From: Papaver somniferum
Lineage: Eukaryota > Streptophyta > Magnoliopsida > Ranunculales > Papaveraceae
Direction of reading: 5' to 3'
DNA length: 64,000 nucleotides
NCBI RefSeq assembly: GCF_003573695.1
Contig: NC_039364.1
Coordinates: 66,112,256-66,176,255, forward strand
Shown here: positions 12,498-22,904 of the stretch, piece after piece
Layout: every line of letters begins with the position of its first letter
Numbering within the stretch: position 1 is the first letter of the stretch
Program-made: the position numbers and the translations under genes
The notes under the pieces: model-generated
Database searches by the model: none
Seen by the model: only the letters and a program-made list of their open reading frames with translations
Told to the model about the DNA's origin: nothing

Positions 12498-13369
12498 TGT
12501 TTATGGGTGAAAACTATTCCTACCGGTTTTGGTAATTTGGGGTGTGTGGATGAGAAATGAATCTAAACCCTAAACAAATGCACTGCACGAGAGTGCTTGT
12601 GATTCGAGAAATCAATCTATACAACTCTGGCCTAAACCAAGAAATGGACGTTCCAGACTTGCTTCGGTCACAAAGTGAAGGAGATGGGGTTGATATTAGG
12701 TAGGGAAGCGAAGAAGGTGTTGAGATTGTGAAGGTGTTGGTTGTGTATGACTTGTATCAAAAGGCTGAAATGGCTTGCAGAATGAAATCTATCAGTTCTG
12801 GTGTTGGAATACGATTGTGTCAACACTTGGCTTCTGCCTCGTTGTCTTGTTTTTGGAAATAGGGAGGAGAACCTATTTATACAAGTCATTGTTCCTTACC
12901 TACGTCTCTCGTGGGAAGTGAAGGAAGTGGAGTGATGGAGTAGTGGAGTTGCGTGTGTTAGTGTCACACGATCAATCTTTCCCACTTTTCCCATCATCAC
13001 TAACCGTCCATGTCCCCCAATTTGTGACATGATTAATGTCTCGAGTGTGGATCGTGGGACCCACAGAAAGCAGCATGTGATGCCAGATTAAATAACTAAG
13101 TTATTTAGGAAGTCGATATTTGTGAAATATCGTGTGCATTCTATGTATGTAATGCATCGAATATATTCAGCGTGTATGAAGCATCGCTGTTTTAAGGCTT
13201 AACGGAGTAAGTCGCGGAAAATAGCATCACGTCCATCCATCTTCGAGTGATCGTTTGGAGGCTGTACAGGTAAGACCTGACTTGGCCGATCACTCTGTGT
13301 GGAAGAGTGGTGGACGGTTATCGTGGTGATACCTCATTGGTCGCCTAACTCCTGCCTTAGGTTGTCCTT

Positions 13370-14690
13370 CCAGGCTGGTGAAGTTGGACGGACGAGATGG
13401 CTTTCGACCCACATCTGCGACCGTCGGATTAGGGTTTAGGAGGTGCTCGAACACCAACCTTTAGCTTGGTCGAATCCAAGCATTGGACACGTTTTTGGAA
13501 GGGCCGATTGGGCATGCGTGTAGACGGCATGCTGGTGTAGGTGTTTGTACCTCACTGTCTCATGGAGATGCGATCTAAGCCACTCAATTTTTTTTGGTAA
13601 AGAGGAGTGGTTGAGATCTATTTGCGACAGAAATCCCATGCCGAAAAGGAGTTAAAGACCGCACGTCGTGCCTACTTCGGGCGCGCGTTTCGAAACGACC
13701 GACCATGGTCGGTCTTGGCCGATCAGTCAGACGTGCAGTCGGTCTTGGCCGATGTACACGTTTGTACCTCATTGTCCCGTGAAGATGTGATCTAAGCCAC
13801 TCAATTTTTCCGGGAAAGTTGAGTGGTCGAGATCGATTGGCTATTGAAAACGCGCGGCCATGCCTAGTTTGGGCGCACAAATCGAGACGACCAACCATAG
13901 TTGGTCTTGACCGATCAGTCATGTATGTAGGCGGGCCCACGGTGATTGTGTTGACATGCTTTGGGCCCTTTGAATCTACATCTACACCCTCCATCTATGC
14001 CTGCGAAGATGGATGGTTGAGACTGATTTGCGACACATGTGATGTTCCGCAAACCCTAATTAGGGTTTCACGTCCACGCTACTTTGGCTGGACGAATTAA
14101 CAAGCCACGCTCCTGTTTTGGGAAGGCCGACCATATGGGGACCACATTGGGCCGGTGATGAACACGTCAATACCTGCCCGACGGCTATGGGTCCGATCTA
14201 AGCCATCCAATCATGCCGGTGAAGTTGGATGGTCGTGATCCATTTGAGACCTTTAGTGGAATTTCCTGCGACCCTTTAAGCTTTCACGCCGGCCCAACTT
14301 CGGGAAACCGTACATGGTTCTGTGGCCAGGTCAGGGGAGGATCGATTATGCAGGCGTGAAGGGGGCCCGCCGGTGTGTAGGAAAAGCTTTGTCCAACCGG
14401 TCATGGGATAATCCGCGTCGTCCAATCATGCTGGTGAAGTTGGACGGTCGTGATGAATTTGGGACTGCCGCAAGCGGTCTTGTGCGCACAAGCTTTTCCA
14501 AGCTGCTCCACACCAGCCCAACCATCCCATTCTAGGATGGTGTTCGGTGGCCGTTTTGGAGGTGGGGTATGTATTCGACCGACCAGGGCATAAATGGGCC
14601 CGCTGGTGGTCATTAAGGTGGTAGACTGCTCCTGCTGAGGATCATCTAGGCTGGTTAAATCATGCGGCCAACTTAAGTGGTCGTGATTGA
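13370..14690. repeat. About 210-bp tandem units with covarying inverted repeats in T1 3' LTR (U3)
   Basis: Seven degenerate units start at about 13370, 13580, 13797, 13991, 14203, 14419 and 14655, so the spacing is 194-236 bp. Each carries a palindrome followed by a GATC/GATTTGAGAC-like motif. Clear stems are CCACTC/GAGTGG (13580-13610), CCACTCAA/TTGAGTGG (13797-13826), CCATC/GATGG (13991-14016), CCATCCAA/TTGGATGG (14203-14232) and CGTCCAA/TTGGACG (14419-14446). The loop often contains GCCGGTGAAG. The first and last units are degenerate. Between palindromes, the units share TTTGCGAC, AAACCCTAAT and CGACCATG-like stretches. Confidence 0.8.
14051..14068. promoter_or_regulatory. Palindromic telobox in T1 3' LTR
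   Basis: A perfect 18-bp palindrome is made of AAACCCTAA joined to its reverse complement. AAACCCTA is the plant telobox, known to be bound by Myb-type telomere-repeat factors. The same palindrome is at 21093-21110 (T1 5' LTR) and 48498-48515 (T2 3' LTR), and decayed at 56453-56470 and about 1267-1285. Function here is inferred only from the motif. Confidence 0.55.
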
Positions 14691-15066
14691 GACTGATATG
14701 GACAGTCCAAATTCAAATATGCTCAATCAGGATAGTATAACACACCGAGAGATGTAGCCTGTACGGGTATTTCGTGTATGCTTCATTATTAACACTTATA
14801 GATTCGTGTTACTCTGCTGAGAGCAACACTCAGTCGTCATGTCGCACTAATAATGAGAGTTCTGCAGGAAATACAAGGCTAAGCATGCATTAATAATGCT
14901 ATAAATTCACATGGTACATGGGATTGTTGCCACATGCTCCATTCTAGGTAAATTAGCAAAGTGGGGAAGTATTCATCAATTTATCAGTGGTTTTATCCTT
15001 TCCAGGATGTCAGCGCATAAATTTGGTTTCACAATTTTATCCCTGAACTAAAATCCACCATCAACA

Positions 15067-16280
15067 TTAAGTCCCCTGCCTAGCACATAATGGTTACACT
15101 ATTCTGGGGTAGGCATTAGATGGTGACATATACAGATAAAATTTATGAGACAAAGTTAGATGTTACCAGGAGAGACGAGTCGTCCTGTCCTTGGAGCATG
15201 TCACATTCAAGAGGCGTCTAGGCGAGCGTTCCCTTAGCATGATGTCGGTCTTTCCTTCTTCGATCGACCTTGCTAGGCCTGCTTCGGTCGAGAGCCTGCT
15301 TCGTGATCGCTCCGCTCGAGCGTGGGACTGATGTGTCTGCTCAACGGACTGTTGCGCCTGCTTCGCTCGATCGTGGGACTCATCATGCGCCTGCTTGCTC
15401 GAACGTGGGCTTGTTATGCCTGCCTTGCTCGAACGTCGGACCCGCCGCGTGCCTGCTTTGCTTGGGGCCGGCTGTGCCTGCTTCGACCAATCTGGGCTGG
15501 TTGTGCCTGATCAACCGGGACCCGCCGCATGTCGGCTTTGCTTGGGGCCGGTTGTGCCTGCTTCGACCAATCTGGGGCTTGCTGTTCCTGATCAAGTGGG
15601 ACCCTCCGCGTGCCTGCTTTGCTTGGGGACGGTTGTGCCTGCTTCGACCAATCTGGGGTTGGTTGTGCCTGATCAAGTGGGACCTGCCGCATGCCGGCTT
15701 TGCTTGGGGTCGATTGTGCCTGCTTCGACCAAACACCATACTTGTTGCCTCACCCCCAACACCAGACTTTCCCCTTGACCAACACCGACCTTGTTGATTT
15801 TAAGAACCCCGACCTTGTTGACGGACATCGCTGCTTTGATCGACACCGGCCTTGTTGTCTTGTTTCGTTCGGCCTTGTGACCTTGATCAACACCGGATTC
15901 GTGGACTTGACCAACACCGGCTTTGTTTGCTAACGTGGCTCAATACCAGCCTTGTTTGCTGACGTGGACCAGTACCAGCCTTGTGACCTTGATCAGCCTT
16001 GACCAATACTGGCCTGACGTGACCCAATACCGTCCTACTTTCTTGACGTGATATCAGTCTTGCTTGCGTGACGGGATATTACCCTTGTGATCTCGACCAA
16101 CACCGGCTTTGCGGACTTGACTAACACCGGCCTCGTTTGCTGACGTGGCCCAATACCAGCCTTGTTTGCTTTGCCCAGCCTGGTGTATTTTAACGTGAAT
16201 GTATGTCTTGTCGTGCGTGACTACACATCCCATGCGTTTTCATACAAGTACTGACTCCCCCGCTTTTATTTTATTGTAGG
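15067..16280. repeat. T1 PPT and region upstream of the antisense PMD gene, with tandem repeats
   Basis: The sense PPT is at 15067-15081. At 15439-15735 there is a tandem repeat of 80-81 bp, with units starting at 15439, 15519, 15600 and 15681; each contains GCTTTGCTTGGGG and TGCCTGCTTCGACCAATCTG. It is preceded at 15285-15440 by related GCTCGAACGTGGG units. Because the period is close to a multiple of three, several frames on both strands stay open, which produces spurious Pro/Cys-rich ORFs. From 15770 to 16190 there is a second family built on ACCTTGATCAACACCGG and CAATACCAGCCTTG, also found in T2 (50350-50770). A splice-acceptor-like TTTTATTGTAG lies just before the PMD ATG at 16281, so part of this is probably an intron. 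Confidence 0.65.
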
Positions 16281-16985
16281 ATGAACAAAATGGGTCCTGC
16301 TAAGATGTCTTCTGGGGATAATGTTGATGCCAAGTCAGGGAGTGTTGACAACTTCAAAGATATGCCGAAAATAGATGATGAATTGTTCACCGCGCCCTTT
16401 AAACTATCTGAAAATATCCGTTCCACAAGATAACCCTTCTCCTATCGACTTCAAGGTTTGTCATGCTCCGTTGGGCACTTATGAAGGATGGATGAGACTT
16501 ATGTTGAGCAATGAGTACATCAAAGATAACTTGACCAAAGTGCAGATTATTGGTGTAGCTTGCGTATTGAAACGGCTCGAGAGGATGTTAAAGCGGCTTC
16601 TGGTGCGAACGTTGAGGTGGATCCTAGAGAGAGTGTTGAGAGCGCTGAAGCGGATTCTTCTGGAGCGAACATCGAACCGGATCCTGGAGAGAGTGTTGAA
16701 GCGGCTTCTCCTGGGAAGGCGTTGGAGCGTCTTCCTCTGAAGAGAGCATTGAAGAGGCTTCTTCCTTAGTTTGATTCTCCCTCATGAATTGGATGCTTCT
16801 TTATTGACCATCTCTCCTGTGTTGAAGAAGTACCTTACTCGGTTCGTAGTTGTTGTTGCTATGGTGAAGCTCAGGCACTGGTATCAACAAACGAATAACG
16901 TTTCTTAGCAGCAGTTGTGATCAGAGGAGACTGGCAGGAAGATGTATGATAGTTTCCTTGATGTTGCCTCAAGGAATGAAAAATA
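16281..16985 (+). pseudogene. Antisense plant mobile domain (PMD) protein remnant in T1
   Basis: The reading frame from ATG 16281 runs opposite to the element's gag and pol. It matches the T2 copy at 50864: both begin MNK, then KMSSGDN, DAKSGSV and FKDMP. A PLGTYEGWMR segment follows at about 16468 in another frame. PMD proteins occur in plant host genes and inside some gypsy and Mutator-like transposons; their role in the element is unknown. After about 16560 the domain is lost and replaced by a short internal repeat (units containing GAGAGTGTTGA). A degenerate PMD-like tail (KYLTRF... about 16820-16900) may be the C-terminus. Frameshifts and stops make it non-functional. Confidence 0.7.
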
Positions 16986-17052
16986 GGGAGACAGTCCCCT
17001 GCCCATGAGAATCCACTGAGCCTTCGACTTGATAGACGTTGTCACGCTGGGT

Positions 17053-17965
17053 TCATGAGGCCATCTTTTCGTCTGTGTTACGTTTCATAGACATCCAGCA
17101 ATATCGCTGGTCTTTGAAAATACGTCTGCTCTCTTGAGTATATCCTCGTCTTTGGACATCTTGGAACATAGCGTGCTTGCATCTCTCAGCATCTTTGAGA
17201 TGGGTAGTGCTAAGCATTCCCCAGTCACACTCCTTGGGAGACGAAATTCTCAACGCGTCTCTCATCGATGTAGTTGTTGTCGAGCCGGATATGGAATATC
17301 TTGGACGTTGTTTCATCATTGTGGCAGTTGTGCATGTGGTACTAGAGTTGAAGTTGGCAATTTTGGACGCGCAAGATATTGTATCTCAGTGGCTTTCCTC
17401 TTGCTGGTTCTTTCTAGCAGGGAAAATGCTGTTGTAGATCAGCGTTCAACAACTTCACGAAGTCGAGAGGATGACCAAAAGCACAGATTATCCAACATAG
17501 CACGATAGACTTGAACCATCATATGATAGAGTGATTCGCCAAGATCTTTCTCGACATGACGCGCGGACATCGTTATCTTCTTGAGGCTGCTTCCCTTGAG
17601 GTATCGGCTCCAGTGGAAGATTGTCTTCATAGAGCGTTGATACGTTGCACCAGCATTCTTTAAACCAAATGGAATTACAATATAATAAAAATTTCCGAGA
17701 GGAGTTCGAAAAGATGACTTACTTGCGTCATGCTCGTACATCCTTATCTGATTGTGTCGCTATCTCCATTCATGAAGAAGAACATGTCGTGTCCGTTGAT
17801 GGAGTCTACTAACATGTCAATGTTAGGTAGAGGAAGATCGTCATTGGTGCAACATTTGTTCAAGTCTCTGAAATCCATGCAACACCTGATCTGTCCGTTT
17901 TTCTTTTCTGGTCCCAGCTTTCTACAAAAGTTTGTTCCCTCGGTGAGCGTGGGTTGCGGCTTCAC
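17053..17965 (-). pseudogene. T1 reverse transcriptase fragment (Tat type)
   Basis: The minus strand from 17965 reads KPQPTLTEGTNFCRKLGPEKKNGQIR, then CCMDFRDLNK, DDLPLPNIDMLVDSINGHDM, and, after a frameshift near 17743, SSFRTPLGNFYYIVIPFGLK / NAGATYQRSM. These are RT blocks of the Tat clade. The catalytic Y/F-x-D-D box that should follow is absent; after about 17640 the sequence diverges, so the rest of RT, RNase H and integrase are deleted. The leftmost minus-strand ORF (17053-17319) is not recognised. The boundary between pol and the antisense PMD region is at about 16985-17050. Because pol is truncated, the element would depend on a partner element. Confidence 0.8.
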
Positions 17966-18176
17966 CGGATGAAGAAGAACGCCTTGTCAGCAAAGATGCA
18001 TCGTGGGGCTTAGCCCTCAATGATGCGAGTCGGTCCTCCTCCTGAAATGAATACCACGTGGGGAGTGAGATACAATGAACTCTGTCTGATCCTTCCTGCG
18101 GAGCTTCTCTTGGTTCAAACAATTTCACTCCACATATCAGTGCATAGGAAGACAGCGATGCAGGGATACGAATGAC

Positions 18177-18540
18177 TTATTTATTCAGCATAGTCTTCAG
18201 GCACTGGTGATATGTTGAAGGGAAGATCCTATTGTCATGAAGCCATGGTCTCCCTAGTATCATATGGTAGTCCGGCTCCTTCTCTATGACTTCGAATTTC
18301 ACTTTTGACTGAACATGTCCTACTGATAAATTCGGATTGACATACCCGTATGTGCTAGTCTGGTTTCCTTCAAAGTATGTCATTGTGGTAGGCTGTCGTA
18401 CGATCTTACATGGGCAGATCTTGGCTTTCCTGAGAGTCTTGAGGGTAATTACATTCGAAGACGCTCTTGTGTCGATGAGGGCTCTCTTGAACTCTGAATT
18501 CTTGATGCGTGCAGTAACATGTAGGGCCCGGTTGTGACCT
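18177..18540 (-). pseudogene. T1 aspartic protease (active-site glycine mutated)
   Basis: The minus strand reads EFKRALIDTRASSNVITLKT at about 18430-18490, then SVGHVQSKVKFEVIEKE and DYHMILGRPWLHDNRIFPST at about 18200-18300. This is the Tat retropepsin core with the ILGRPWLH flap-side block. The catalytic triad is expected to be D-T-G-A-S but reads D-T-R-A-S, a Gly to Arg change that should abolish activity. It lies between gag (right) and RT (left), the usual gypsy order. The spacer 17966-18176 has no recognisable domain. Confidence 0.8.
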
Positions 18541-18608
18541 TATTCCGTCATCATGTCATCCTCTTTAAATGTAACATTATTCACAGATGTTTCTGGTACG
18601 TTTGAGAC

Positions 18609-19398
18609 TTATGGACGTGGAGGAGTTAGGTGCAAGTCCAGGGCTATCTGGTTGATTGCAGCAAACGTCTCCGCACGCTGATTCTTCGAGAGGTGTAAAA
18701 GTTCACACAAACTTTCTACTAGAGAAGCCACTTCCTGATCCACTGGCATCCGGTTCGTAATGAAACTATTGACTTGAGGAGGATCGTTGTGAGGATCAGT
18801 CCCCAGTGTAGGAGTCTCCATGACAGGACCGCTCATATCTGATGTCATCTTGATTAGGAGATGTCGTTTATCGCTTCTTTGATCAGGTTCATGTAGGACC
18901 GCACCGCTGAAGTACCTGCACCGGGTGCGTTGAATGCGTTCCTTGTTGGCTCCAGGGGCTGTCTTGGCTCTTGTGGAAACCGATCAGTTAATATCTTGAG
19001 AAAAGTGAGTACCTCTTTCTGAGTTGCAGCCATGTCCGTCTGTTCCTTAGCAAGGACTTCTTGTATCTCCATCAAATCCACCATAGTAATAGGGGGTTGT
19101 CCTCCTCTGGCTCCTCCGACCCCTCGTCCTGAGGCAGGAGTGGTAGTTTCCCTGGTGACGGACGAGGCGTTATACTCGATGAGACGTCGGGAATTGCAGC
19201 TGCTCTGGCTATGGTGATAGGAGGCGTCACACCCAATGGAATATCTCCTCCTGCTCCGCTGGCGTTGGTGGTAGAAGTGACGGATCCAAGAGATGTATTG
19301 ACCACAGTAGCTCCACTGACAGGCACATCAATACCGAGAATGTTATCCACACTAGCTCCATCAGAATTGATTGTTGATCCAGACCTGAGCTCTACCAT
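18609..19398 (-). pseudogene. T1 gag (Tat type, frameshifted)
   Basis: The minus-strand ATG at 19398 is 107 bp downstream of the PBS. The ORF starts MVELRSGSTINS and ends at 19072, while the continuation VDLMEIQEVLAKEQ resumes in another frame from 19084, so there is a frameshift in a proline-rich region. A third piece (18848-18609) reads SDMSGPVMETPT ... VASLVESLCELLHLSKNQRA. No zinc knuckle remains and the total is far shorter than a usual Tat gag, so the capsid and nucleocapsid parts are largely deleted. I call it gag from its position between PBS and protease; sequence support is weak. Confidence 0.6.
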
Positions 19399-19504
19399 CT
19401 TGAAATGGATTGATGATTCAATTGGTCTTAAGATCTACCCTTTTCGAAATTGATAAAGTTGAATCGGATTTTGAAGAAATTGACTTTACGACCGAGAGAT
19501 TAAC

Positions 19505-19522
19505 CTCCCACTGTGGTCGCCA
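19505..19522 (-). promoter_or_regulatory. T1 primer binding site, tRNA-Arg-like
   Basis: The sense strand reads TGGCGACCACAGTGGGAG, starting two bases after the right LTR. TGG pairs with the tRNA CCA end, and the following GCGACCAC fits a plant tRNA-Arg acceptor arm. This differs from the TGGCGCC (tRNA-Asp-like) PBS of A2. The identical site is present in T2. Confidence 0.7.
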
Positions 19523-19524
19523 AT

Positions 19525-22107
19525 TGTTTATGGGTGAAAACTATTTCTGCCGGTTTTGGTAATTTGGGGTGTGTGTATGAGAAATGAATCTAAACCCTAA
19601 ACAAATGCACTGCACGGGAGTGCTTGTGATTCGAGAAATCAATCTGTACAACTCTGGCCTAAACCAAGAAATGGCCGTTCCAGACTTGCTTCGGTTAAAA
19701 ATTGAAGGAGATGGGGTTAATCTTAGGGAGGGAAGCGAAGAAGGTGTTGAGATTTTGAAGGTGTTGGCTGTGTATGACTTGTATCAGAAAGCTGAACTGG
19801 CTTGCAGAATGAAAGCTATCAGTTCTGGTGTTGGAATACGATTATGTCGACACTTGGCTTCTGTCTCATTGTCTTGTTTTTGGAAATAGGGAGGAGAACC
19901 TATTTATACAAGTAATTGTGCCTTACCCACGTCTCTCGTGAGAAGTGGAGGAAGTGAAGTGATGGAGTAGTGGAGTTGCGTGTGTTAGTGTCACACGATC
20001 AGTCTTGCCCACTTTTCCCATCATCACTAACCGTCCATGTCTTCCTAACATGTTCTTGTGATGGCGCGTTGTGCGCTGCACGCTGTAAACCGCCAGACCA
20101 ATACCCCAGTATGTATCCCCCAGTTTGTGACATGATTAATGTCTCGAGTGTGGATCGTGAGACTCACAGAAAGCAGCATGTGATGCTAGATTAAATAACT
20201 AAGTTATTTAGGAAGTCGATATTTGTGAAATATCTTGTGTATTTTATGTATGTAATGCATCGAATATATTCAGCGTGTATGAAGCATCGCTGTTTTAAGG
20301 CTTAACGAAGTAAGTCGCGGAAAATAGCATCACGTCCAGCCATCTTCGAGTGATCGTTTGGAGGCTGTACAGGTAAGTCCTGACTTGGACGATCACTCTG
20401 TGTGGAAGAGTGGTGGACGGTGATCGTGGTGATACCTCACTGGTCGCCTATTTCCTGTCTTAGGCTGTGCGTCCAGGCTGGTTAAGTTGGACGGACGAGA
20501 TGGCTTGCGACCCACATCTTCGACCGTCGGATTAGGGTTTAGGAGGTTCTCGAACACCAACCTTTAGCTTGGTCGAATCCAAGCATGGGACACGTTTTTG
20601 GCAGGGCCGATTGGGCATGCATGTAGACGGCATGCTGGTGTATGTGTCTGTACCTCACTGTCCCATGGAGATGCGATCTAAGCTACTCAATTTGTTTGGC
20701 AAAGATGAGCGGTTGAGATCTATTTGCGACAGAAATCCCATGCCGAAAAGGAGTTGAAGACCGCACGACGTACCTACTTCGGGCGCGCGTTTCGAGACGA
20801 CCGACCATGGTCGGTCTTGGCCGATCAGTCAGACGTGCAATCGGCAGGCCACTGTACACGTCCGTACCTCATTGTCCCGTGAATATGTGATCTAAGCCAC
20901 TCAATTTGTCCGGCAAAGTTGAGTGGTCGAGATCGATTTACTATTGAAAACGCGCAGCCATGCGTAGTTTGGGCGCACAAATCGAGACGACCAACCATAG
21001 TTTTGGGCCCTTTGAATATACATCTACACCCTCCATCTATGCCTGCGAAGATGGATGGTTGAGACTGATTTGCGACACATGTGATGTGCCGCAAACCCTA
21101 ATTAGGGTTTCACGTTCACGCTACTTTGGCTGGACGAATTAGCAAGCCACACTCCTGTTTTGGGGAGGCCTACCATGTGGGGCCCACATTGGGCCGGTGA
21201 TGAACACGTTAATACCTTCTCGACGGCTATGGGTCCGATCTAAGCCATCCAATCATGCCGGTGAAGTTGGATGGTCGTGATCAATTTGAGACCTTTAGTG
21301 GAATTTCCTGCGACCCTTTAAGCTTTCACGCCGGCCCAACTTCGGGCAACCGTACATGGTTTTGTGGCTAGGTCAGGGGAGGATCGATTATGCAGACGTG
21401 AAAGGGGCCCTCCGGTGTGCAGGAAAAGCTTTGCCCAACCGGTCATGGGATAATCCACGCCGTTCAATCATGTTGGTGAAGTTGGACGGTCGTGATGAAT
21501 TTGAGACTGCCGCAAGCGGTCTTGTGCGCACAAGCTTTTCTAAGCTTCTCCACACCAGCCCTACCATCCCATTATAGGCTGGTGTTCGGTGGCCGTTTGG
21601 GAGGATTGGTATGTATTCGACCGACCAGGGCATAAATGGGCCCGCTGGTGGTTATAAGGTGGTAGACCGTTCCTGCTGAGGATCGTCTAGGATGGTTAAA
21701 TCATGCGGCCAACTTACGTGGTCGTGATTGAGACTGATATGGACAGTCCAGATTCAAATATGCTCAATCGGGCTAGTATAACACACCGAGAGATGTAGCA
21801 TGTACGGGTATTTCGTGTATGCTTCATTATTAACACTTGGAGATTCGTGTTACTCTGCTGAGAGCAACACTCAGTCGTCATGCCGCACTAATAATGAGAG
21901 TTCCGTAGGAAATACAAGGCTATGCATGCATTAATAATGCTATAAATTCACATGGTACATGGGATTGTTGCCACATGCTCCATTCTAGGTAAATTAGCGA
22001 AGTGAAGAAATATTCATCTTTTTATCAGCGGCTTTATCCTTTGCAGGATGTCAACGCATAAATTTGGTTTCACAATTTTATCCCTAAACTAAAATCCACC
22101 ATCAACA
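19525..22107 (-). repeat. T1 5' LTR
   Basis: This is the 2583-bp partner of 12498-15066. The sense TATA-like element is at 19901-19908, which places U3 at 22107 to about 19870 and R-U5 in the last ~345 bp next to the PBS. Hairpin units recur at 20470-20493 (CGTCC/GGACG), 20897-20926 (CCACTCAA/TTGAGTGG), 21033-21054, 21245-21274 (CCATCCAA/TTGGATGG) and 21460-21489 (CCGTTCAA/TTGGACGG, with a T-G wobble). About 60 bp present in the other LTR is missing after 21000. Confidence 0.93.
19901..19908 (-). promoter_or_regulatory. TATA box of T1 5' LTR
   Basis: The sense TATAAATA is followed by GGTTCTCCTCCC and lies about 380 bp before the LTR end. The same context is found in all Tat copies in the window, including the plus-sense solo LTR (3092-3099). 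Confidence 0.6.
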
Positions 22108-22170
22108 CCTTCAAATACTGTTTCTAAGATATCCCAAGCATCTTTACACTTAGTGCAAGTGGTTACATGG
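22108..22170 (-). pseudogene. C2 gag, 63-bp sliver between T1 and C1
   Basis: The minus strand reads HVTTCTKCKDAWDILETVFE, a copia gag segment. It continues the frame from 62144 (ending QHH) across the C1 insertion and leads into 12492 across T1. The left five bases (CCTTC) are the T1 TSD and the right five (CATGG) are the C1 TSD. This tiny piece shows that T1 and C1 are independent insertions into one gag gene. Confidence 0.9.
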
Positions 22171-22904
22171 TGTTAGAACAGAGCTCGGTTGAACCCAGCA
22201 AGCGTTGGTATGTCAAGTTTGGTTGTTATATTTTAGTAAATCAAAACTCATGTTAAGAGTCGCTTGATTATGTACTAGAGTCAACTTCGTATAGGTTAGC
22301 TTGAAAGTATTAGGATAATGAGACTTTACAAGTATTGCGAAGACTTGAAGATGTGAAAAAGCAAGGAGCTACAACGACAACAATCATCCTTCCACTTGAG
22401 GTTAATGATATTTGACTTGAACTGTTTCATTCCCTAACGTATCTTTCAAGTCGTGCATATTGAAAACAAAACTGCGAAGCATATTTGAACTCTAGATAGA
22501 CATAGTATTAAGGAATACAATACGAGGTTTATTGCTTAACCATTAAACTTTGTAGATAAGACATTGCCATAATCATTTGAATGTTATTGTGATTATGTAT
22601 AGGTATGAGGTGAGGATTTAATCCTAGGAAACAATGTTTTACATGTGTTCTAAGGAAGTAAGTTCATAAACTTGTTTGTGAACTGAAAAGGAAATCGCCA
22701 GGCGTTATTGGGATTGTTATTCATTGCATATTTTGTGAACATCCAATATGTGTGATTTAGTATAACCATTCATGACTTGTTGTGTTCTTGGTAAAACTAT
22801 TCACAAAGGCCTGACTTATGTATTGGTATAACTTTTATTAGTAAAACCGATCTTAAGTAATCACCTGGGATGGTATGATCTGGTTTGTGATTTTATGTCT
22901 GACC

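Larger units (their letters stand above)
12498..15066 (-). repeat. T1 3' LTR
   Basis: On the plus strand it starts TGTTTATGGGTGAAAAC and ends AAAATCCACCATCAACA, 2569 bp. A TATA-like element (sense TATAAATA) lies at 12874-12881. Compared with the T1 5' LTR it lacks about 80 bp after GTCCATGTC near 13015 but keeps about 60 bp near 13890-13960 that the other copy has lost. The two LTRs have thus suffered separate deletions since insertion. Confidence 0.93.
12498..22107 (-). mobile_element. T1: Tat-lineage Ty3/gypsy element, internally deleted, with antisense PMD gene
   Basis: Two LTRs (12498-15066 and 19525-22107) share TG...CA ends and flank a 4.46-kb interior. The TSD is CCTTT (12493-12497) versus CCTTC (22108-22112), one mismatch. 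The element is minus sense: the PBS is next to the right LTR (19505-19522), followed leftward by gag, protease and RT remnants, then an antisense PMD gene, and a PPT (AGGCAGGGGACTTAA, sense) at 15067-15081. The RT wording CCMDFRDLNK...DDLPLPNIDMLVDS and the PBS place it in the Tat clade, in which extra sense or antisense ORFs are known. Integrase and RNase H are missing, so it is not autonomous. It interrupts C2 gag. Confidence 0.92.

Noticed and set aside
12668..12889. Short ORFs shared by several Tat LTRs (also 3147-3410, 19584-19889, 55258-55659)
   Set aside because: Shared sequence reflects LTR homology. Start, stop and frame are not conserved between copies.
15270..15797. 175-residue Pro/Cys-rich ORF
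   Set aside because: It lies on the 80-81-bp tandem repeat; other frames and the opposite strand are equally open, which is a by-product of the period.
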